From: an uncultured Eubacteriales bacterium
Lineage (GTDB): Bacteria; Bacillota; Clostridia; Oscillospirales; CAG-272
Length of the DNA: 22,871 nt
Reading direction: 5' to 3'
NCBI GenBank assembly: GCA_905201895.1
Contig: CAJKPX010000030.1
Span: 1 to 22,871 of the forward strand
Positions 13,791-19,900 of this stretch are shown piece after piece. Each line of letters starts with the position of its first letter. Position 1 is the first letter of the stretch. The notes under the pieces were generated by a model. That model made no database searches. It worked only from the letters and a program-made list of their open reading frames with translations, and was not told the DNA's origin. Position numbers and translations under genes: made by a program.

Positions 13791-15176
13791 ATGATGAACA
13801 AAGCACGCTTGACAAGCGGACCGATCCTTGGCAGCCTCGTGGCATTTTCGCTGCCGATGGTGGTCATCAATCTTCTGCAACTGCTGTTTCACACTGCCGA
13901 CACCGCTGTGCTCGGCATGATGTCGGGCGATGCCGAGGTTGCAGCCGTGGGTGCCTGCGGCTCGCTGATCTCGGTGCTGGTCTGCCTCGTTTCGGGGTAT
14001 TCCACCGCCGCAAACGTGGTGATCTCGCGTCGTGTGGGCTCTCGGGACCGGGAGGGGGCGCGACGCGCGACCGGAACGGCGCTTGTGTTGGGTCTGCTTT
14101 CGGGCTTGATCCTGATGGCGGTGGTGCTGCTTCTCTCGCGGCGCTTTCTGATCCTGACCAACTGTCAGCCCGAGGTCCTCGATATGGCAGACCTCTATAT
14201 GAAGATTTATTTCCTCGGCATGTCGATCACCATGCTCTATAATTTCACTGCCTCGATCCTGCGCGCCTCGGGTGACAGTCTGCGACCCATGATCCACATG
14301 ATGGTTGCGGGTGTGGCAAACGTTGGGCTTAACGTGCTGTTCGTTGGTGTGATCCGACTCACGGTGGCGGGAGTTGCGCTTGCAACCGTGCTCTCCAATC
14401 TCATTGCGCTGGTGCTTGCGCTCGTCGCGCTTGCAAGAAACCGTGATTACTGCAAGGTGGAAAAGCGGAACCTGCGCCTGCGCAGACAGGAGCTGCTTGA
14501 AATGATCGGAATCGGATTCCCTTCATGCATCGGCGGCTTGGCCTTCTATTTTGGAGAGGTGGCGGTGGTCTCGGCGGTCAACTCACTCGGCACCGACGCC
14601 ATGACCGCAAATGCCATTTCATCACAGCTCGACCGACTCAACTACACCGTCGGCTCGTCGATCGCAAGTGCCATTGGCGTGATGATCTCGCAGAATTTCG
14701 GAGCGCAAAGATTCGACCGTGTGAAGCGAACCGTGATCATCGGTATGCTCTATTGCGTTGCGGTCTCTATGCTCATCGGCATTGGCGTGGTCGCGCTATC
14801 AACGCCTCTGATCGGAATTTTCACCGACAGCGATGCGGTCCTGCATCTCACCAAGCAACGTTTGGTGCTGGTCTGCCTGACCAACTTTATCACCTGCGCG
14901 ATGGAGGTTTTGCTCAATGCAGTGCGCGCGCTGAGGCGACCGAGATGTGTGCTGGTGGTGGGACTGCTCTGCGGATTTCTTATCCGAAGCCTTTGGGCGT
15001 GGGTGGTCTGGCCGTCGCATAAAACGATCTCGTTCCTGTTCGTTTGCCTGCCCTTGAGCACCTTCGTGGGAAGCATCATTTATCTGTTTGTTTATCGCGA
15101 CGCCATCAAAAAAGAGACCACCCATGACGAGGAGGATTACGCAGCCTCCACTGCGCAAACTTTTGAAAAGGTTTGA
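13791..15176 (+). CDS. MATE-family efflux transporter
   Basis: 461 aa with about 12 membrane helices in two homologous bundles, the normal size for MATE proteins. Typical features are the N-terminal SGPILGSLVAFSLPMVVINLLQLLFHTADTAVLG-like opening (residues 9-42, split here only for description), the conserved RASGD motif after the sixth helix region, and a matching NAVRALRRPR in the second half. MATE pumps expel cationic drugs, metabolites or flavin-like compounds using a sodium or proton gradient. The start codon ATG at 13791 has AGGGGA eight bases upstream. It is co-transcribed with the ROK-type regulator, which is unusual because ROK proteins usually govern sugar genes; the ligand could therefore be the exported compound. 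The C-terminal 25 residues are hydrophilic. Confidence 0.93.
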   Translation: MMNKARLTSGPILGSLVAFSLPMVVINLLQLLFHTADTAVLGMMSGDAEVAAVGACGSLISVLVCLVSGYSTAANVVISRRVGSRDREGARRATGTALVLGLLSGLILMAVVLLLSRRFLILTNCQPEVLDMADLYMKIYFLGMSITMLYNFTASILRASGDSLRPMIHMMVAGVANVGLNVLFVGVIRLTVAGVALATVLSNLIALVLALVALARNRDYCKVEKRNLRLRRQELLEMIGIGFPSCIGGLAFYFGEVAVVSAVNSLGTDAMTANAISSQLDRLNYTVGSSIASAIGVMISQNFGAQRFDRVKRTVIIGMLYCVAVSMLIGIGVVALSTPLIGIFTDSDAVLHLTKQRLVLVCLTNFITCAMEVLLNAVRALRRPRCVLVVGLLCGFLIRSLWAWVVWPSHKTISFLFVCLPLSTFVGSIIYLFVYRDAIKKETTHDEEDYAASTAQTFEKV

Positions 15177-15178
15177 TC

Positions 15179-15234
15179 AAAGCGTTTCGTCATTTTGACA
15201 GTACCAATACCTTTGTCAGCAAGCTGTTCGCTTT
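15179..15234 (+). terminator. Weak possible terminator after the MATE gene
   Basis: AAAGCG (15179-15184) can pair with CGCTTT about 45 nt later, followed by T residues, and an inner TGACA/TGTCA pair exists. The loop is long and the stem short, so this is tentative. Confidence 0.3.
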
Positions 15235-15251
15235 TTCAAAAGCACACCCAT

Positions 15252-15304
15252 AAAAAACGCGCCTTTTTCAAACGCGTCCTCACAAAAAACGCGCCTTTTT
15301 CAAA
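15252..15304 (+). repeat. Short direct repeat, 21 bp, period 32
   Basis: The 21-bp sequence starting AAAAAACGCGCC occurs at 15252-15272 and again at 15284-15304 without mismatch. It sits in the A-rich gap between the MATE and EF-P genes. No function is evident. Confidence 0.7.
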
Positions 15305-15342
15305 AAAAATGCAAAAAAATGAAAAAAGAAAGAAAAAAGGTA

Positions 15343-15371
15343 TTGCAAAATGCGAAGTTTTGGTGTAAAAT
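15343..15371 (+). promoter_or_regulatory. Probable promoter of efp
   Basis: TTGCAA (15343-15348), 17-bp spacer, TAAAAT (15366-15371). The leader contains a small hairpin GTCGG/CCGAC at 15387-15403. Confidence 0.6.
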
Positions 15372-15438
15372 ATAATCAACTATGTAGTCGGTCGATTTCC
15401 GACGCAAATTTGACTTTCTGTTACTTTGGAGGTAAATT

Positions 15439-15999
15439 ATGGTAGTAGCTGGCGATTTTAAGAACGGCATTACGTTTGACGACGGACAGGGCAATGTCCT
15501 GCAGGTTATTGAATTTCAGCACGTAAAGCCCGGCAAGGGTGCTGCTTTCGTGCGCACCAAGCTCAAGAACGTGATCACGGGTGCCGTGACCGAAAAGACG
15601 TTCAACCCCACCGATAAGTTTGAGAACGCGTATATCGAGAGAAAAGATATGCAGTATTCCTACGACGACGGTGACCTGTATCACTTTATGGACACCGAGA
15701 CCTGGGAGGAGACTCTCATCGCTCACGATAAGGTTGGCGACAACTTCCGCTTCGTGAAGGAAGAAATGATGTGCAAGATCATTTCCTACAAGGGCAACGT
15801 ATTCGGCGTTGAGCCCCCCACGTTCGTGGAGCTCGAGGTAACCGAAACCGATCCCGGCTTTGCAGGCAACACCGCAACCAACACCCTCAAGCCCGCAACG
15901 CTTGAAACGGGTGCCGAGATCAAGGTTCCGCTGTTCATCAACGTTGGTGACATGCTCAAGATCGACACCAGAACGGGCGAGTATCTCTCCAGAGCGTAA
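15439..15999 (+). CDS. efp: Translation elongation factor P
   Basis: 186 aa, the standard EF-P length. The ATG at 15439 has GGAGG six bases upstream. Three beta-barrel domains are recognisable: the N-terminal KOW-like domain with the tip loop KPGKGAAFVRTKL (residues 31-43), the central domain, and the C-terminal OB domain ending VPLFINVGDMLKIDTRTGEYLSRA-like (about 163-186). EF-P binds between the P and E sites of the ribosome and rescues stalling at consecutive prolines; the lysine in the PGKG loop is the residue modified in many bacteria. No modification enzyme is encoded nearby. Flanking terminator and promoter make it a single-gene unit. Confidence 0.97.
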   Translation: MVVAGDFKNGITFDDGQGNVLQVIEFQHVKPGKGAAFVRTKLKNVITGAVTEKTFNPTDKFENAYIERKDMQYSYDDGDLYHFMDTETWEETLIAHDKVGDNFRFVKEEMMCKIISYKGNVFGVEPPTFVELEVTETDPGFAGNTATNTLKPATLETGAEIKVPLFINVGDMLKIDTRTGEYLSRA

Positions 16000-16011
16000 A
16001 ACCCGAAAAGA

Positions 16012-16046
16012 GGGGGAAAACTTGACAAGGGTTTTCCCCCGTTTTT
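16012..16046 (+). terminator. Intrinsic terminator of efp
   Basis: GGGGGAAAAC (16012-16021) pairs with GTTTTCCCCC (16031-16040), with a 9-nt loop and a GTTTTT tail. The stem is 10 bp and perfect. Confidence 0.92.
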
Positions 16047-16100
16047 ACACGATCTGCCCCACGTGGGCGCAACAAAAAATCAGAAAGGATGGACGCAAGA

Positions 16101-16598
16101 ATGAATCTTACCGAAAAGACCGCATATCTCAAGGGTCTGGCAGACGGACTTGAGTTTGACAAGGAGACCAAGGAGGGCAAGCTGATCGCTGCACTGATCG
16201 ACCTGGTTGACGAGCTGGCGAGTGCTGTGACCGACCTGCAGAGCGACATCGAGGAGATCGACTCGGACCTCGACTATCTCAACGATTATATTGAGGAGAT
16301 CGACGACGATCTGGAGGCTGTTGAGGACTTCCTCGACGGCGAGGACGAGGACGGCGAGGACTGCGACTGCTGCGAGGACTGCGACGGCGATTGCTCTGAT
16401 TGCGACTGCGATTGCGACTTTAACTGCGGCGAGGATGACGAATTCTACGAGATCGTTTGCCCCTCCTGCGGCGAGACCGTTTGCTTTGATCAGGAGCTGG
16501 ATCCCGAAAACCTCGTTTGCCCCGCCTGCGGCGAGAAGTTTGGCTGCATCGTGGCAGAGGACGATTATCAGGCAATTTCGGAGGACGATGCGGAGTAA
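16101..16598 (+). CDS. CD1247-domain-like acidic protein with Cys cluster and zinc ribbon
   Basis: 165 aa from ATG at 16101; an ATG at 16089 touches the SD site (GAAAGGA) and is unlikely. Residues 1-78 (MNLTEKTAYLKGLADGLEF onward) are a predicted acidic coiled coil matching the N-terminal domain of clostridial CD1247-type proteins, whose function is unknown. Residues 80-109 are an Asp/Glu/Cys-rich stretch with nine cysteines between 88 and 109. A zinc ribbon follows, with Cys120-x2-Cys123 and Cys140-x2-Cys143. Family members usually have the coiled coil and the ribbon; I do not recall the dense cysteine stretch as a standard part. There is no signal peptide or membrane segment. Metal binding is a fair inference from the cysteines and carboxylates; any role beyond that is not visible. 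Confidence 0.85.
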   Translation: MNLTEKTAYLKGLADGLEFDKETKEGKLIAALIDLVDELASAVTDLQSDIEEIDSDLDYLNDYIEEIDDDLEAVEDFLDGEDEDGEDCDCCEDCDGDCSDCDCDCDFNCGEDDEFYEIVCPSCGETVCFDQELDPENLVCPACGEKFGCIVAEDDYQAISEDDAE

Positions 16599-16664
16599 TT
16601 CTGCTCTGCACGCGATCCAAAGTCCCCAAAAGGGGCGCCCGAACCCCCAAAAGGATTTCCCGAA

Positions 16665-16713
16665 GCGGAGAGCGCGATGCCGATGAGGCACAGAGCGCTC
16701 TCCGCCTCTTTTT
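16665..16713 (+). terminator. Intrinsic terminator of the CD1247-like gene
   Basis: A perfect 11-bp stem GCGGAGAGCGC/GCGCTCTCCGC (16665-16675/16695-16705), with an inner TGCC/GGCA hairpin in its loop. A long T-run follows from 16709. Confidence 0.92.
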
Positions 16714-16732
16714 TTCTTGATTTAGAATAAGA

Positions 16733-16749
16733 TTTAGAATATTTCTAAA
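16733..16749 (+). promoter_or_regulatory. Inverted repeat upstream of the surface-protein promoter
   Basis: A 7-bp perfect inverted repeat TTTAGAA-TAT-TTCTAAA; the left arm sequence GATTTAGAAT is also duplicated just upstream. It lies about 70 bp before the -35 box. Possible protein-binding site, or only AT-rich chance. Confidence 0.3.
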
Positions 16750-16817
16750 TTATGGAAAAACAGGGGAGGAAAGGGGCAAAAAAATATGGAAAAATGCAAA
16801 GAAAATGAAAAAAACTA

Positions 16818-16846
16818 TTGACAAATCGGGGGGCAGATGGTATTAT
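16818..16846 (+). promoter_or_regulatory. Strong promoter of the giant surface-protein gene
   Basis: TTGACA (16818-16823), 17-bp spacer, TATTAT (16841-16846). The leader is about 120 nt and includes a GCGCGC/GCGCGC hairpin (16886-16891/16900-16905), which may stabilise the transcript. The SD site GAGG lies seven bases before the start. Confidence 0.8.
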
Positions 16847-16976
16847 ATTTATATATATAGGTATTTTTGTGCCTGTACGCTGCAGGCGCGCGTCTTTCGG
16901 CGCGCTCTGCCGACGAAAACAAAACATGACAATGCTACCGCCTTCGTGCGGAATCTAAACAAAGCGAGGTTTTGTT

Positions 16977-19900
16977 ATGAAGATGTTTCACAAGATTCTT
17001 GCCATCGTCCTCACCGTTTTCATGCTGGTAACGGCTCTGCCGATCAGCGCGATCGCGGGCGCATGGCTCGAAGTGGATGCCGAAACGAATGGCTCCTCCT
17101 CTACCGTGACGGTCACGGTGGACGGCGGTGCACTTGCTGACATCCTGCTGGAAAACGGAATTTCCGCGGACCTGATTAAGGACCTGTGGGCGAAAAAGGC
17201 GATCGACCTCAATTCGCTCAAGGAAATCATTTCGCTTGAGGAACTTTTTGAGATCGTTCCCAAGGACTCCGTGCTCAGTCTCTTCAACTTTGAGGAGATC
17301 GCAAGCGCGATCGGGTTGGATGTTCTGCGCCGTTATGTGGACATTCCCTCTCTGCTCCAGGATGTGGATACCGCAAAGCTGGTGGCGCTGATCAAAAACG
17401 TTCCCGATCTGGAGAAGTATGTCGACGTTGAGGCTCTCCTGGTTGAGAGGTATATCGCTTCCGCCCTCATCCTCTCGTATCTGGACGAGGATGCGCTCTT
17501 TGCTGCACTCAACGTGAACACGCTCAAGAAAGAGCTGCTTTCGCTCAGCATCGATCAGCTCAAGCAGATCGTGCACGTGGATGAGGTTGTAAAGGCGGAG
17601 CTTCTGAATCTCAATGCGATCGTGAATTTCCCTGCGGTAAAGGAAAAGCTGCAAACGTTGACCAACGCACAGCTGATGTCCTATATCACCGATAAGACCG
17701 CGCTGAGCGACCAGGTAAAGAGCAAACTCTCCACCCTGAGCGGCAGCGTTTTGAAGGGATATATCAACGACACCTCCGATCTGGAGTCCGCGCTTCTCGG
17801 CATGAACACCGCGGATCTGAGAGACTACATTTCGGATCTCGAAACGCTGAACGACAAGCTGGGTGCGAAGTTCGACGCAATGTCGACTGCCGATCTCCGC
17901 TCTTACATCACAAATGAGAGCGTTCTGGCAAACAAGCTGACCCCAAAGTTCACCGCGATGTCGAGCGCAACGATCATGAGTTATATCACCGACGCGGATC
18001 TGCTCGCTTCTAAGATGAACGGCAAGTTCCTTGCGATGACGGATGGCCATGCAGTGGAAGTTTATATTACCGACGTTGTAGCGGTAGAGGCATATCTCGA
18101 GGGTAAGTACACGCCCGCAGAGCTGCTTCCTTACGTAGTTGACGGCGAGCTGGACTTCAAGGCGTTGCTTACAGACGGCATGCTTACGGCAGGTGATCTG
18201 CTCGATCGCGACCTCATTGACGTTACCAAGGCTGTAACCAACGGCATCATCACCCCCTCCGAGCTCATGGAGTGGAACGTGATGAACCTTTCCGCCCTCG
18301 TTGACAACGGTGTTGTTTCGGCATCTGATCTGATGGATTGGAACATCGTCAATCTCCAGAAGCTGATCGCGGATGACGTGATCACCGCAGAGCAGCTGCT
18401 GGATTGGAACATTGTAAACTTTACAAAGCTCGTAAACGATAAGATCAACGCTGCGGATCTGCTTGATTGCGCAAACCTGGCGAAGGTGGTTGAGGACGGT
18501 GTTGTAACCGCGAAGGAACTGCTGGAGTGGGATGTTGCAAACCTGTCTAAGCTGGTTGATGACGGCGTGATCGTTCTCGATATGGACGCTGTTAAGACCG
18601 AGCTGAACAACATTGACCCTGCGAAACTGAAGGATCCCAAGTATTCCGATCTGGATAAGGCACTTGAGGTGCTCGGCGTTGATAAGTGCGCAGAGATGGT
18701 TGGCGGATACGCCGCTGCAAAGAAGTATATTGATATTGAAAGCTTGCTCGGCGCTCTTGATCTGAAGGGAATTACCGATGCGATCCTCGCAAAGGGCAAG
18801 TCTCTCGACGATTACATCGATTTCAACGGTCTGCTCGGTCAGATGAGCATCAAGGCTCTGATGGATGTGATTCCTCCCGCAAAGATCTTTGCACAGCTGA
18901 GCAACGATGAGATCGTTGAGCTGCTTGGCATGATCAATGTAGAGCAGTATGTTCGCCCTGTTCTCACCACCGTGTTCAACAAGGCAATGCTCAACGTTGA
19001 CAAGGTAACCCTCAACGGCTACAACGTGGCAACCGAGAATGCAACCACCAAGGTTCTCTCCTTCCACTCGGCAAATCTTGTCAAGGCGCTCGCATCGGTT
19101 ATCCCCACCCCCGCAGAGTTTGCGGCAATGAAGGATGGCAAGCTGATCACGCTTGATCTCGGTCTCGTTTACACTGTGGACGGCACCACCACCCAAAAGA
19201 CCAAGAACATCACGGTTGAATTCGTGATTGAGGGCGACCTCTCCCGCCTGCAGAATGCAGTTGCATCGCTTGAGGCGCTTGTAAAGTCTTACATCAATAA
19301 GCTGGAGTTTGCAAACGGCATTCTTACGCTCGACGTAACCCTTCCCGGCACCGCAGCCAGACTCTTTGCAAACGTGCTGGATTCCGACACCATTCCCGAA
19401 GAGCTCAAGCAGAAGGTTCTCAACCTTGCGAACCTCGACGGCAACGGCGCACTCGCGTTTGTTGACGCGCTCACGCTTGAGGAGCTGCTGACCCTCTTTG
19501 ATCGCATCGAGCCCTCCGCTCTCTTTGAAACCTTCAAGAACATCAGCTACGTTCAGGCTGCTCTTGACGCGGTTTCGAGAAAGACCGGCTACAACCTCGC
19601 AGACCTCACCCTTGATGACCTTGTTGACTACGCAACGAGCGTTCCCAGCTTCGAGCGCATCAGCGAGATCATTGCAAACAAGACCGGACGCGATATCCTC
19701 GGCTACGTTGAGAGCATCGCGGGCAAGGTTGATTCGATCGTTGACCGCGTAGAAAAGATCGGCGCGGTTGAGAGAATTCTCGATAAGGTTTCTGCGAAGA
19801 TCAACGTGGACCTCTCCGCAATTTCTGCGGCAGACATCGTTGACCGCGCAAAGGATGAGCCGATTTCCGAAACGATCGCAAACGTGATCAAGTCCAAGCT

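Noticed and set aside
16022..16052. TTGACA-N17-TTACAC as a promoter for the CD1247-like gene
   Set aside because: It overlaps the loop and right arm of the efp terminator and the -10 is poor. Possible but not supportable.
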